64,000 bases of DNA from Macrostomum hystrix (lineage: Eukaryota > Platyhelminthes > Macrostomidae). The DNA lies in contig CATNEN010000031.1 in NCBI GenBank assembly GCA_950097015.1, forward strand, positions 2,792,001-2,856,000, in the 5' to 3' direction. The translations under genes were made by a program, and so were the position numbers. The notes below the pieces were generated by a model. That model saw only the letters and a list, made by a program, of their open reading frames with translations. It was not told the origin of the DNA and made no database searches. This document shows positions 38,090-50,836 of this stretch, one piece after another. The first letter of the stretch is position 1. Each line of letters opens with the position of its first letter.

Positions 38090-38345
38090 CAGAGGCTTTG
38101 CTGGCGTCTCATTGGCTCGCACTGTGGAGTGAAGCTATTGGGACAGACAATAGTGGGGCATCCACTGGGAGGAGCTGAAATTCAATAATTGTCTGGCAAA
38201 CCCACAATCCCCCCAACCCCAAATGAATATTGGAGGTGAAGCAACTGTTCTGAGGTTGGTGCTAATTGCTGCGGTTGGCTGCGACCGGCCCCTTGCGGAT
38301 ATAAAGGGAGGACAGATTAATCTCCCAACACTCTCAGAGAACCAC
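38090..38345 (+). promoter_or_regulatory. Putative Bax-like gene promoter
   Basis: A TATA box (GATATAAAGG, TATAAAG at 38300-38306) lies about 122 bp upstream of the start codon. About 200 bp further up are a CCAATCAG and, 10-20 bp later, an inverted CATTGGCTC, arranged as a CCAAT pair. Transcription would start near 38330. Confidence 0.55.
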
Positions 38346-38427
38346 TTCCCCAGATCCAACAACTGCCTATTGTTTCAACCATCGGCTCCGAGACAGCTAG
38401 GCTAATTCACCTTGAAGTCTCGTCGAC

Positions 38428-41400
38428 ATGTCATCGAACGGATCCAACGCCAACCCGAGCCCGAAGCCGTCGTGTCTTCGACTGCGCATCGGAGGCGGCG
38501 CCGGAGCCAGCGGCAGCGGCGGCCGTCCTCCGACGAGACCGCGCCGGCCGCCACCGTCCGGCGTGACCTTCGTCGGTGTCGGGCCGGAGCTCCTTGGTCG
38601 AGACGCTTGGTCCAGGCGTCAGCCGGCTGACTCGACTAGCTCGATGCCGACCCTGCCGGAGGTGGAGGTCGACGATCCGACCCTGGCGGCTGGCCGGGTC
38701 GGTGCTCGCCTGCTCAACGACTTCGTGGCCAGCGAGATTGCGCGAATGCCGCAGCAGCCGATTGGGCTGGCCAGGCGGGCCGCCGAGCTGATGGAGATGC
38801 CGGATGCTGGGTGAGCTGGCACTGCTGTGCGCTGATGTGAAATCACACTGCCACTCTACCTCACTATCAAATGCTTCATCTTCACTCTACCCAAACACTA
38901 CCGAATTCTCTACCTTTCAACTACCCAATACTCTACCACTCTACCCAGTACTCAACGTCACAACCTACATCTCAAAATATACATCTGCCTCGACAAATCT
39001 AATTTAAAAGCGTAATTACGCACATTCCAGCCTGAGTCCTTCCAACAAGTTTAAATATTACTCGCAGTAGTAGTAGCGTGAATTCTCTAGAGTTTTTCTA
39101 TAGCAAAATTAATGCGACCATCGTCAACGCATTCGCAGGCGCGAGCAGTGGCGCCAGGCCGGCCAGGTGCTGCGAGATCTGGCCGACGAGTTCAACAGAT
39201 CCAGGGAGCGACAGCGGGTACGTCTGCAGGCTCGCAGGGTGAGTTGGACGGTCAGGTTGCCGGCACCTATCGAATCTCTATTCCTCTCTATTCTCTCCCT
39301 CACTCTATCAATCTCTCTCCCACTTTAACAATCTCTCCCTCACTCTATCAATCTCTCCCTCACTCTATCAATCTCACACTCACTCTATCAATCTCACACT
39401 CACTCTATCAATCGCACACTCACTCTATCAATCTCACACTCACTCTATCAATTTCACACTCACTCTATCAATCTCTCACTCACTCTATCAATCTCTCACT
39501 CACTCTATCAATCTCTCTCACACTTTATCAATCTCACACTCACTCTATCAATTTCACACTCACTCTATCAATCTCTCACTCACTCTATCAATCTCTCACT
39601 CACTCTATCAATCTCTCTCACACTTTATCAATCTCTCCCTCACTCTATCAATCTCTCCCTCACTCTATCAATCTCTACTTCGCTTCGCCAAACTCTCAGT
39701 GACAGATTTTACCATTCAGATACTAATTTTCCGACGTCACCATTTCACCCAGAATTTAAAGATTTTTTTGTTTAAAGAATCCGCTTAACAACTAGAATCC
39801 AATGGCTTTGAATTACATTCCCCCAGACAATGAGCTTCATTCCCCACAAAAAACTGACCAACCAGTTTGCTGGCACAAAAAGTAAAAACTGCTCATCGGC
39901 TTATCACCTTGTTGCTAAGGCAACACTTTCCTTGAATTTGAGGTATCTGTGCTAGCCTCACAGGCCTGGTTTTTGAGTCCACTCGGCACCACCTGCTCAG
40001 AGGTCGTTTAGTCGCCCCCCCGGTGACCCCAGAGCTGGTTTTTGAGTCCTGCTCACTTTTCTGTCTCCGAGAGTGTGTTTTTCTCCTTCTTTTTCTTAAC
40101 TCGCTCATTTCTCTGCCCTCCGAGCTTTTTCTATTATTCCAGGAATCTAGATACGGAGCTCTCAAACCCCCATAGCAGCCCCCTGGCAACCCGCGGCCCG
40201 GAACATTCGTGAACGATTTCCAAATCCGACCCTGACAACGGACCCGCGGCGGCGGTGTCAGCGATTTTTTCATGTTCGCTTTAAAAATGGAAAGAAAAAC
40301 TGCGGCCCCACTCGGTGACCTCAATGTGGGCATGAGCAGACAGGTCACGAAAGGCGTCCTTACTTCCACAATTCTATTTGTTTCCAAGTTTTTAACAATG
40401 CGCAACCGAAAATCTGTGCTATTTTTGTTTTCCTCTCTAACACTCGTAAACCTAGTCGTGGGTTAGTTGGCCTGTTGCCAGGTGGTTTCTGTGGCACGCC
40501 GTGGCCTGCTGTGTATTTGAAGCACAAGGTCAGCTATGCATCAAGATGAGCTCTGTGTGTGACCTCTAGACAGGTCGATTTCCGTGTCTCACTCGCATTG
40601 CATTCAAAATTAAAACCATAGATTATTAATAGATTAATCTAAATAATCCATTTCTAGACATTACAAGTATTTATGTCCCATAGAAAAAACTTCCAAACTC
40701 ATTTGAAACTAGTTTTTAAGGTTTTTGTTCGACTTTCGAAATATGAAACTCAAGTGGGACTCGAGTCCTGTCTGTCCTGTCCAGTGAAGTGTTACGCAAT
40801 TCCATGGTTGAGACCGATGAGAATCAGGGCCAAGAATTATTCATTCCCACTCTCAATTTGAAGTTTGATGCACAAAAAACTTGACTAGATATTGTTGACG
40901 GTTTAATCGAATGTTAGCTTTCAAAGTTGTTAAAAATGTATAAGTATTGAAGTGACATCCTCTGTAGATTTAGCAAATACTTCAATACTTTGACACTCTG
41001 CTATCGATTCCTAAGAGCAAACGGACCCCCTATGCCCAATCAGGTGCCAGTTGAGCACATCACGGCTGCCGATTTTCAAGCCCTCCTGTCCGAGTTGTTC
41101 TTCCGCGGCGGTGTCACACGCGAGCGAGTTGTGGTGCTGTTCTGCTTCTGCTCGGATGTGGCCATCAGGGGCCTCGTGGACCTGGGCTTCAACTGGTTCC
41201 GCCGCCTCATGGCCTGGTCACTGGCCTTCGTGCGTCACCGCGTTGCCTGCTGGGTCTCCCTGCAGGGCGGCTGGGTGAGTTTGCAGCCCTCCTCCCAGTC
41301 ACTCAGTGCAGGGGTCTTTGCCCCCTCCACCCAGTCACGCAGTGCAGGGGTCTTTGCCCCCTCCACCCAGTCACTCAGTGCAGGGGTCTTTGCCCCCTCA

Positions 41401-44400
41401 ACCCAGTCACTCAGTGTAGGGGTCTTTGCCCCCTCCACCCAGTCACTCAGTGCAGGCAGGGGTCTTTGCCCCCCTCCACCCAGTCACTCAGTGCAGGGGT
41501 CTTTGCCCCCTCCTCCCAAGGCGAAGGCGAGGTTGAGGGCGAGCCGAGGGGCGCGTCGGGTTAGAAGGGTGAGGCAGGCGCTCACCTGCTAATTGCAGGT
41601 GATTAGCAGGTAATAATTAGCAGGTAATAAGTCACTCAGTGCAGGGGTCTTTGCCCCCTCAACCCAGTCACTCAGTGTAGGGGTCTTTGCCCCCTCCACC
41701 CAGTCACTCAGTGTAGGGGTCTTTGCCCCCTCCACCCAGTCACTCAGTGCAGGCAGGGGTCTTTGCCCCCCTCCACCCAGTCACTCAGTGCAGGGGTCTT
41801 TGCCCCCTCCTCCCAAGGCGAAGGCGAGGTTGAGGGCGAGCCGAGGGGCGCGTCGGGTTAGAAGGGTGAGGCAGGCGCTCACCTGCTAATTGCAGGTGAT
41901 TAGCAGGTAATAATTAGCAGGTAATAAGTCACTCAGTGCAGGGGTCTTTGCCCCCTCAACCCAGTCACTCAGTGTAGGGGTCTTTGCCCCCTCCACCCAG
42001 TCACTCAGTGTAGGGGTCTTTGCCCCCTCAACCCAGTCACTCAGTGTAGGGGTCTTTGCCCCCTCCACCCAGTCACTCAGTGTAGGGGTCTTTGCCCCCT
42101 CCACCCAGTCACTCAGTGCAGTGGTCTTTGCCCCCTCCACCCAGTCACTCAGTGCAGGGGTCTTTGCCCCCTCCAGTCATTCATTCATTCCATTTCGTGA
42201 TTGATTTTAATGTTGTTCAATGTTCCGTTATTCTCAGAAGTATTTTTGTCTTAGAAATCCTTAGAAATCCTTAGAAATCCTTATTACGCGTTGTTGTATT
42301 TGTTCAAAGAAAAATAGCGACTTGACAAAAATCTAGAATGGGCATGCCAAAGTCATTTATCGGTGAAGGACCACTTTGGAATGTTTTTGTGTGAAATTTC
42401 GTGCAGCCAAAGATCGAAAGTGGGTCGACAATGCCATGGAAAAACTGTTCCGTCGAAAGCTGCACGCAAACAAAATTGTGTGCAACAATTTTTTAATTGC
42501 TCGTACTCGTATCGTGAATGTCATTGAGGCATTCTCATTGTGACACTTGAGCCACACTTGAGACATCTGCAGTGACACATGGCCCACTGCCCCTAATGCT
42601 CCCATGGCTGCCTTGCTGTCACTGCCTGTTCTAGACAGTCTAGCCCACTCTCATGCCTAATTTACCGACCGCAATCCATCATTCGGTCCGCACTCTTATT
42701 TGTACCTGTCTCCCTTCGCTAATTATAATCCTCTCTACCCGTCTACCTGCCTACCTGTCTCCCTCTCTACCTGTCTCCCTCTCTACCTGCCTCCCTCTCT
42801 ACCTGCCTCCCTCTCTACCTGTCTCCCTCTCTACCTGTCTCCCTCTCTACCTGTCTCCCTCTCTACCTGTCTCCCTCTCTACCTGTCTCCCTCTCTACCT
42901 GTCTCCATCTCTACCTATCTACCTGTCTCATCTCTACCTATCTACCTGTCTCATCTCTACCTATCTACCTGTCTCATCTCTACCTATCTACCTGTCTCAT
43001 CTCTACCTATCTACCTGTCTCATCTCTACCTATCTACCCGTCGCTTTGTTTTCATCTTAATCTCCACCTGTCTCGAGTGTCTCTATTTTACTGTCCAACA
43101 GAAACCTCAGAAGTTTAAAACTTGTTGCAAAATTTCGTATCTCTCTCCCCCCTAGATTAAAAGCGGCATCAATGGATTATAGGGATTAATGGATTCCGGC
43201 AAAGATCACTCGAAGCGGCTCAAGCGTGGCCTCGGAGTCTGGCACGCAATGAGAATAATTCGCCCTGGGGCAATACGATTTTTAGGGGAAAATATCCCCC
43301 CACCTAACCCATAATGCCGCTCATTTTATCCTCTCTATTTAGCTTGAGATAATTAGCCCAGCATGAGTGGGAGGGCTTGGCCAGAAATCTGAAGTTTGAG
43401 AAGCAACAATCTGTTCTGCTGTTTTCTCACCTCGGGGCTTCAAGAATTTCGAAATCAGAAATCTTTTTAGAGAGATTTATTTAAATAGATGGGAAGGCGT
43501 GCCGGGTTGGGTCCAATCCTCCACTTGACCGCCCAACCCACTGGCGCCGAGTTTTCGAAATGAATTTCTATGAACCTTCTACCATAAGAGAGGTCAGAAA
43601 TCTCTGACATCATGCGGGCAGTTGCGTCACGCCTCACCTAGGCCTGCAGGTCTGAGTTTTGCCTGTGAGTTTAAGAGAGATTCTCTTGCGCAACAATTTG
43701 GTCGGGGGGGATTTTTTTTTGGTGGTTAATGGGACAGACTGGGGGAATTGTGTCTGTTTTACTTTTGCTTACATTCAGCTTGCAGAAGCTGCGGGGGTCC
43801 TTGACTCAGTCCTAGTTATATTTTTCGAACTCGAACTAAGCGAGAATCGAGTTTTTGGTGTCATCTCCCACTGAGTTGCTGTTTGCTCACGCACCCCCCC
43901 TCCTTCCTAAATTGAATGCCTATATTTCGATAATATTTTGCTACGAAAATTTAGAAACAAATAAAATTCAAGGTGTCGATTACCGCCAAGAGTTGCTATG
44001 CGGTCGCCATGCCGTCTATTATCTTTCTATATGATCTCAGTGACTTCTCTCCCAGTCCGCCAAAGGAATGCTTGTCACCATGGTAATGAAATGCAATCCA
44101 TCCAGATTATCATCTCAATATGGAAGGCTTGGAAAAGATAATTAATTGCCTATTGCCTGAATAAAATAGAGAGGAATTTTCTTGCCTCTAGGAGAGCGGA
44201 AAAATGAAGCGAGCCAGCTGTGTCATAAATTAGCGAATGCAACAAAATATCAATTTGAGCATAGCAACTCGAGTAGAAATATTGGCTGGAGCAGTCAGTT
44301 GGCTTTAGGGAATTAATTCTCTGTTCAACATTGATGAAAACCCCTTGTCGAGTTTGGGATAAGTGCGATAAAGGGGAACTGAGGAAGTAAAATTACAGCT

Positions 44401-47400
44401 CTGCCCTCTCGGCTGGGTGGGATTTAGGCCGATCTGCTTGCTCAATTATTTGTTCCTCAAAGAGAAGGCCTGGGCGGTCTGACAGGCGATTCTAAGAAAC
44501 AGGAAGCAGCAGCGAGTAAAGAGGAGAGAGATTTTGCCTGAGCAGTGCGGAGGAGGTGGCGGGTTTGGTGATGGCTGAGTTGCTTCTGACTAGGATGGAA
44601 TCTTTGCCGAAAAATAATCCCCTCGGGGTTTGGAAAGAGAGACTGGGCGTCAACTGGCCTCTGGGTTGAGGTTAGCGGCCAGATATTTGTGTCAGAATTT
44701 CTGTCTGTCTCGCATTTCTCCAACTCTGGTCTCGGAGAGTTCTGTTTGACTTTGAGTGGATGAGAAATGTGGGAGAGTAGGGAAAGAAAATTGCAGGCAA
44801 ATTTTTTGTTTGAATATTTTCTCGGAGCTGGGGTAATAAAATGACAAAGAGGAAGCGAGAAACAGATGAGGGAATAATCCAGTTGGCCTATTCCCTGCTC
44901 CTCTCAACTCAAAGCGGCGAGTCCAGCTCGCCAGGACAGGTTGGCAATCCCTGCGATCGATAATTATAATACCACCGAGAGAATAGTAAAGACTTGTGAG
45001 AGTGGCAATCTACTATGCACAGTGTATATGGTTTTTAGCGTCGGCCTCTTATTTCTCCACTCAGAGGGCGTGGGGTGGGGCACACAGCTTTGCTTTCAGT
45101 GGAAATTTATATCAGTCTGTCCCTGCCTGGCTCTAGTCAGTTTCCGCTGATGAGATTAACGATGTGCCGAGAAAGATTCGTCGAGGGGAGGGGGTAGAAG
45201 GGAAAAACTAAAGAGGGAGAAAGCAGCTCTTGAGAGTTATTTTGCCAACCCCAGACGCAAGAAGATGAGAAAATGAGGGACCTATAGGGACGTTATATTG
45301 CTGGGGATGAAAGGGCGTTCGTGTTTAAGCTTATTCCCATTTTGGCCACAAGAATTGAGACAGAGAGAGAGATGGGGTGCGGTTCGCGTGACACTCGGCT
45401 AAGAGATGCAAATCAGCCCGCCAGAGAGGCCTCCCGCTCTCCCCTGCTCACTCAGACGTGCCGCATCAGTCAGTTCTCGTTTGAGCACCTCCTCCCCAAC
45501 TAGCCCCAGCTACTCCCGTGCAACTATGCGGTGAATTTGTTCAAGTCAAACAACCAGCGGTCGTCACTCTATAATCCCATCTTTCTCCCGGCGAGGAGAA
45601 ATTAACCACCGCCAATCTGATCCTCAACATCCCATCAAACAAAAAAATAGACTGCAATATAGCACAACAGGCGTTCCTCCCCCATATGGGGATCTGGCTA
45701 GCGGAATCGATGTGGATAAGGGGAGCGGAGAGGGGCGGGCAGGACCCAAAGCGGTCGAGCAAGCCAAGTGGAAGCGACAGAAAAAGTGTTCGCCGCAGCC
45801 AGAGATTAGGCAAATAATTTGAGTGGAAAAATTGCTGCTTTCGCAAAGCTTATAGAGAACTATGAAGACAATGTTGCTTATCGCCAGGGAAATTATCCCC
45901 AGAGATCCCATATTTCAGCACATCTCTTTTTTGTCATCAATTTGCTACCTGCTGGGTCTGGTGCGAGCGCGCAGATTTTTTCGGCTCATTGCCGAACCCA
46001 GTCGGCTTGGACCTCCCGTTGTCTTTGGCAGCCCTCCTCCTGGGAAACTCAGCGTGGCGGCGACCTCCGGTTTGAGATTTCAGTCGAGTCCCCCTTAACC
46101 TGCCCGCACCTCTTCTGCCTGAAGATCTGAAGATCCGCTAGGGCGGATAATATTTGCCCTCAATTGTGCGATTGGGGATTAAGTTTCGCCTGACAATCTG
46201 GCGCGATGATTTTCTGCGGACCTCCGCTACCGATGGAGCCTCGGTTGGGAAACGGAAGATGGAAATGGGATCATATTGGGCCGGTGTTTCAGTACTGTAA
46301 CAATCACAGAATAGGATTGGAACATTATTTTTGTAGCCTTTTTATTTATTTAGTGGGGCGACAGTGCGTGCAATTTTGAAAAATACACCTGAGACTTCAA
46401 TAGATTTGATAGGAAACATCTAAATTGAAAGGTTTAATGATTTCACAGACTTGTCAGTTAGACCTATTGCCAAGACAAACCAGAATTAAAGCTAAAATGT
46501 GTAAATAGCTATGACACCACTAGCAATTTCATTCAGTCCATGGACTGGGGGTTAAGTGTAATTCTAAAATAATTCATAAATAATTGAAACGATAAGCAGG
46601 ATTAACAAATAGAGTTATTTATCTGGGAATTGTCTAGCGGAATGCGATTGAATCTGGGATCAGACAATCGCATGTGTTTGCTGTGACGACTGGCCACTCA
46701 TTTGAGACCGTTTAACAGCGAATTCGTGTGTGTTGCGTCACGCTCAAATGTTAATAAAAGCCAAATAGAAGCGAAAGAGCTGAGAAAGTGGCTCTCGAAC
46801 ACCCACAGGTTGCATCACCGACCCCCAGCATCCGCTCGCGCCTCCCTTCCTCCACTTCTCCTGTCTGTTTGTCGGCGCTTTAAAACAAACCCGGCCAGCG
46901 ATTGCGCCACCGACCCATGCCTGACACACTCCGGCTGGGAGTCAGTGGGGGGGGTCGATTGTGTGCCGATCCCCGAAGACTTGAGACCACTTCCTCACTT
47001 TCTCTCACCTTTTTTGTCTAGATAATTTAATCCTCGATGGTTTAAAGTCAGCAATTAAAACATCCGGCCAGAACAGGACTTGATTGGGGAGTTTTTGCAA
47101 GGGGAAGTTGCGCCATCTCCGTCAAATTTAGTGCCCCAAATCCCGACTTTATCAAGTCGAGCTTTTTATTAGCAAATGCGATCGAATTTAAGCAATCCGG
47201 AGTTGACACGTGCGCTAAGCCGCTGCCATTGTCAGTAATTATGTTTTCCTCATGTAGGGATTTCTCTATAGTCTTTTATCGCCCTTCAACCAAGATGCTA
47301 AGTCTCTGTTTTTTTGTCTCCAGGCGACACGTGTGCGCCGGGGATAATTGGGAATAAAATCCCAGAACCGAAGTCTAATCTGTTTCACTCCGGCCGAAAT

Positions 47401-48305
47401 CAACGAAATCCCACTCGCCAAAGCACTTGAGGATATTTTCCCCTTGGCTTTGGATTGAAGTGGGTGTAAGTCAGCCTCCAAATCCCTTCTGTTCTCCCCC
47501 GATCCAGATTCCAAGAAATACAGGACATGGGATAATTAACCGGCCGCTTCCGCTCGACTTCCGAAATCCCTCCTCTCCTTCGCGGGAGACACGCGAGGTG
47601 CCATGTAGGTGGAATTTGGGATCAGAACTGGAGGGCGCGGATTAGCGAAGGATTGAAAATTATCCCCGCTAAGAAATCACTCCTTCGCGTGTCGCTCACC
47701 AGCTCAATAGTTTTTGGAAGCAAACTTTTCCCCAATTAACTTTAGAAGTGATCTGTCAATGCCACCTGTTTTACTTTTCGTCCGAGCTCAAGACGTTTAA
47801 ATTCAATGAATTTGCTCCAATAAGTAACGAAATAGTGAACTTGCATGTCGCTACTTTTCTAGTAGTAACGCTAGCGGTATTTCGTTAGTTTTTTAGTACG
47901 GACGACTTCAATAAATCGTTACTTTTTTAGTCAAAATCCGTCAAAAATAATACTTTTATTTGATTGCAGTAACTCCGTATTTTTTTGTTTCCATAGTAAC
48001 ACGTTTAGTATTTCGTTGCTTTTACAGTAGCATTACTTACTAATCGTCATTTTTCTAGTAACTGTTATTTCGTTACTTTAAACGTATACCCGATTTCCGG
48101 TAAAATGTAGAATAAGTGACAAAAATGTATCGTACTTTTTAGGACTGATTTGATAATCCCCAATCTGTGATCCCATTATCCCCTCCCACAGCTGGCCGCC
48201 CTCAGCCGCAGTCCGCCTCGGCTGGTCAGCGGCGTGGCCGCGGTGGCCGCCGCCTCCCTGCTAGGCCTGGCCGCCTACCGGATTCTGCGCTCCGTGTTCA
48301 ACTGA
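38428..48305 (+). CDS. Bax/Bak-like Bcl-2 family protein, four exons
   Basis: Mitochondrial apoptosis regulator. Exons are 38428-38810, 39139-39238, 41044-41274 and 48192-48305. All donors are GTGAGY, all acceptors end CAG, the phases match (2,0,0), and the product is 275 residues. Exon 1 gives a Pro/Gly/Arg-rich leader and an alpha-1-like helix (AGRVGARLLNDFVASEI). Exon 2 carries BH3 (QVLRDLADEFNRSR). Exon 3 carries BH1 (SELFFRGGVTRERVVVLF) and BH2 (CWVSLQGGW). Exon 4 ends in an Ala/Leu-rich transmembrane tail (VAAVAAASLLGLAAYRIL). The BH3 plus tail anchor and RLMAWSLAFVRHRV resemble Bax more than Bcl-2, but pro-death function is inferred. The usual NWGR of BH1 is TRER here. AATAAA is at 48322. 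The alternative donor GTACGT at 39218 would shorten exon 2 in frame. Confidence 0.93.
39284..39682 (+). repeat. Minisatellite, 18-bp unit CACTCACTCTATCAATCT
   Basis: About 22 units starting about 45 bp after the exon 2 donor of the Bax-like gene. Blocks of several units recur in the same order, e.g. the CTCTCACACTTTATCAATCT variant at about 39514 and 39622. Confidence 0.96.
39683..41043 (+). other. Bax-like intron 2, unique part
   Basis: Contains a fragment related to the inverted-repeat element (about 40140-40175) and a direct repeat CTGGTTTTTGAGTCC (about 39966 and 40035). The 170-codon minus frame at 39893 shows no domain. No exon is supported. Confidence 0.55.
41281..42175 (+). repeat. 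Minisatellite, 37-bp unit with 297-bp higher-order duplication
   Basis: Units of CAGTCACTCAGTGCAGGG plus TCTTTGCCCCCTCCACC start about 10 bp after the exon 3 donor. A larger block, including a GC-rich non-repeat segment (CGAAGGCGAGGTTGAGGGC) and TAATTAGCAGGTAATAAG, is duplicated 297 bp apart (GGTCTTTGCCCCCC at 41461 and 41758). Each unit resembles a polypyrimidine-AG 3' splice site. Confidence 0.96.
42725..43045 (+). repeat. Minisatellite, CTCTACCTGTCTCCCT and CTACCTATCTACCTGTCTCAT units
   Basis: A 16-bp array (42735-42905) changes to a 23-bp array (42906-43045) with shared CTACCTGTCTC core. Open forward frames are artefacts. Confidence 0.95.
43046..47815 (+). other. Bax-like intron 3, unique part
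   Basis: 4.8 kb of mostly unique intron. A palindromic CAGTCCATGGACTG at 46537-46550 matches the body of the SINE at 7546-7816, so a SINE remnant is likely there. Many 60-107 codon open frames show no domain. Confidence 0.55.
47816..48085. repeat. Degenerate repeat with direct and inverted GTAACGAAATA motifs
   Basis: The motif occurs as AGTAACGAAATAG (about 47822) and inverted as TATTTCGTTAG, TATTTCGTTGC and TTATTTCGTTAC (about 47878, 48010, 48066), with interspersed TACTTTTTTAGT. It lies just upstream of the last Bax-like exon. Confidence 0.6.
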
Positions 48306-49049
48306 ATGAAATAGCGAATTAAATAAAATTGACGCGCATGCGCTGCATATGCTACTGTTCTACTAGTTGTAAGTAGCAATATTCGAGCACAGAGTGGCAT
48401 ATTTTCTAATGTTTGTTTTCTTATCTGTTACAATTCCTGCCAATTTTGAATCTCCTTTTAAAAGGGACAAAATTGTCGAAATTTGCTGACCTCGACGAAT
48501 TTGAAAGAAATGGTTTTAAATAATTGTTGGAATTTTTTCCTGAATAAAATATAATTCTTGAATGTTGCAAACTTTTTTCTTGTAAAATTGGTTTTATTGA
48601 TTTTCAATAGATTATTGTATAGTTTTTTTAACACACTCTCCTCATTTCTAAAGCAAAATTTTAGAAACAAATTTTTCCTGACAAATCCAGTTGTTCTTTA
48701 GGACGCTTCTGAAGTACACAATCTGTAAATAGTCTTTGTTTTATCAGCTGATTTCTAACTGATTATGCAATATTTATTTTAATTTGTTTAGTCACTCATG
48801 ACAATTCAACGAGAAAGTTCTGTAAATCTCCCTTACTGATGACACGTTTTGGTTTGCTTTTTTTATTAATTTTTGCTTTTCTTTGTTTTACTCAAGAAGT
48901 GTTTATTATGCAAAACTGAATTTTTATTGATGAACGATGGGCCGGCTTTTGCTTTTAAACAGCTGTGTAAATAAACCGAGCGAATTTTCAGCATTCTTGA
49001 TTCTCATCTTATTGATTGACATTCGTGGTGCTTTTCTCGTTCAGATGTC
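48306..49049 (+). other. Bax-like 3' UTR and flank
   Basis: AATAAA at 48322-48327, 17 bp after the stop, would give a very short 3' UTR. The AT-rich remainder holds no supported feature. Confidence 0.55.
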
Positions 49050-50388
49050 TGACAGATCATTAGAAAGTACTTACCGATAATTTGAAAGTACTGACAGATA
49101 ATAGAAAGTACTGACAGATAATAGAAAGTACTGACAGATAATAGAAAGTACTGACAGATAATAGAAAGTACTGACAGATGATTAGAAAGTACTTACCGAT
49201 AATTTGAAAGTACTGACAGATAATAGAAATTACTGACATATAATAGAAAGTGCTGACAGATAATAGAAAGTACTGACAGATGATTAGAAAGTACTTACCG
49301 ATAATTTGAAAGTACTGACAGATAATAGAAAGTACTGACATATAATAGAAAGTGCTGACAGATAATAGAAAGTACTGACATATAATAGAAAGTGCTGACA
49401 GATAATAGAAAGTACTGACAGATGATTAGAAAGTACTGAGAGATGATAAGAAAGTACTGACAGTTGATTAGAAAGTACTGACAGATGCTTAGAAAGTACT
49501 GACAGATGATTAGAAAGTACTGACAGATGCTTAAAAAGTACTTACCGATAATTTGAAAGTACTGACAGATAATAGAAAGTACTGACAGATAATAGAAAGT
49601 ACTGACAGATGCTTAGAAAGTACTGACAGATGATTAGAAAGTACTGACAGATGATTAGAAAGTACTGACAGATGCTTAGAAAGTACTTACCGATAATTTG
49701 AAAGTACTGACAGATAATAGAAAGTACTGACAGATGAATAGAAAGTACTGACAGATGCTTAAAAAGTACTTACCGATAATTTGAAAGTACTGACAGATGA
49801 ATAGAAAGTACTGACAGATGAATAGAAAGTACTGACAGATGATTAGAAAGTACTGACAGATGATTAGAAAGTACTGACAGATGATTAGAAAGTACTGACA
49901 GATGCTTAGAAAGTACTGACAGATGATTAGAAAGTACTGACAGTTGATTAGAAAGTACTGACAGATGCTTAGAAAGTACTGACAGATGCTTAGAAAGTAC
50001 TGACAGTTGATTAGAAAGTACTGACAGATGCTTAGAAAGTACTGACAGATGATTAGAAAGTACTGACAGATGAATAGAAAGTACTGACAGATGATTAGAA
50101 AGTACTGACAGATGCTTAGAAAGTACTGACAGATGCTTAGAAAGTACTAACAGATGCTTAGAAAGTACTGACAGATGCTTAGAAAGTACTGACAGATGAT
50201 TAGAAAGTACTGACAGATGATTAGAAAGTACTGAGAGATGATTAGAAAGTACTGACAGTTGATTAGAAAGTACTGACAGTTGATTAGAAAGTACTGAAAG
50301 ATGATTAGAAAGTGCTGACAGATGATTAGAAAGTACTGACAGATGATTAGAAAGTACTGACAGATGATTAGAAAGTACTGACAGATGT
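49050..50388 (+). repeat. Minisatellite, 20/21-bp unit AGAAAGTACTGACAGATGATT
   Basis: About 65 units. The 5' half mixes 20-bp (GATAAT) and a TTACCGATAATTTG variant that recurs at irregular intervals; the 3' half is mainly 21-bp (GATGATT/GATGCTT/GTTGATT). The 215-codon minus frame is an artefact of the 21-bp periodicity. Confidence 0.97.
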
Positions 50389-50690
50389 TCGCTCCAAGTG
50401 CATTTTAATAGGGCCAACTTGCAACTTTGGCTGTCGCCGACACAGTTATCCTGCCGGAAGATTATTCAGCGATTTCTGAGGCAAAATTCATTTTTTAGCA
50501 GGGAGGATGAAAGCTAAAAATGGCGGAACAGAGAGAATCTCCCACAAGACAAACATTCACTAACAATAGCCGGCAGTCTCTCTCCTATAACAATAGGCTT
50601 TGATGCATTTGCGATGCACAAACTTTATGGATTCTGCAGTCGATCTGGCATTGTAAAGTGCGGATTTCAGAAGGGATTTCAGTAACAATT
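50389..50690. other. Unique spacer
   Basis: 300 bp between two arrays. Nothing recognised. Confidence 0.5.
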
Positions 50691-50836
50691 CCAGCAAGGA
50701 TTCCTACAACAATTTCTATTAGGGATTCTGGTAGGGATTCTGGTAGAGATTCTAGTAGGGATTCTATTAGGTATTGTTAGGGATTGTGGTAGGGATTATA
50801 GTAGGGATTCTATTAGGGATTCTGGTAGGGATTCTG
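50691..50836 (+). repeat. Minisatellite, 12-bp unit GGGATTCTGGTA, left part
   Basis: Left piece of an array that resumes at 54159 on the other side of the LTR element. Units are GGGATTCTGGTA, GGGATTCTATTA and GGGATTATAGTA. Confidence 0.95.

Noticed and set aside
39893-40405. 170-codon minus-strand frame
   Set aside because: Lies in a Bax-like intron, has a basic low-information sequence, no recognised domain and overlaps a repeat fragment.
44457-47025. Several 80-107 codon frames in Bax-like intron 3
   Set aside because: No domain, no matching splice signals and frames on both strands, as expected by chance at this GC content.
49770-50417. 215-codon minus-strand frame of HLSVLSN repeats
   Set aside because: Artefact of a 21-bp minisatellite.
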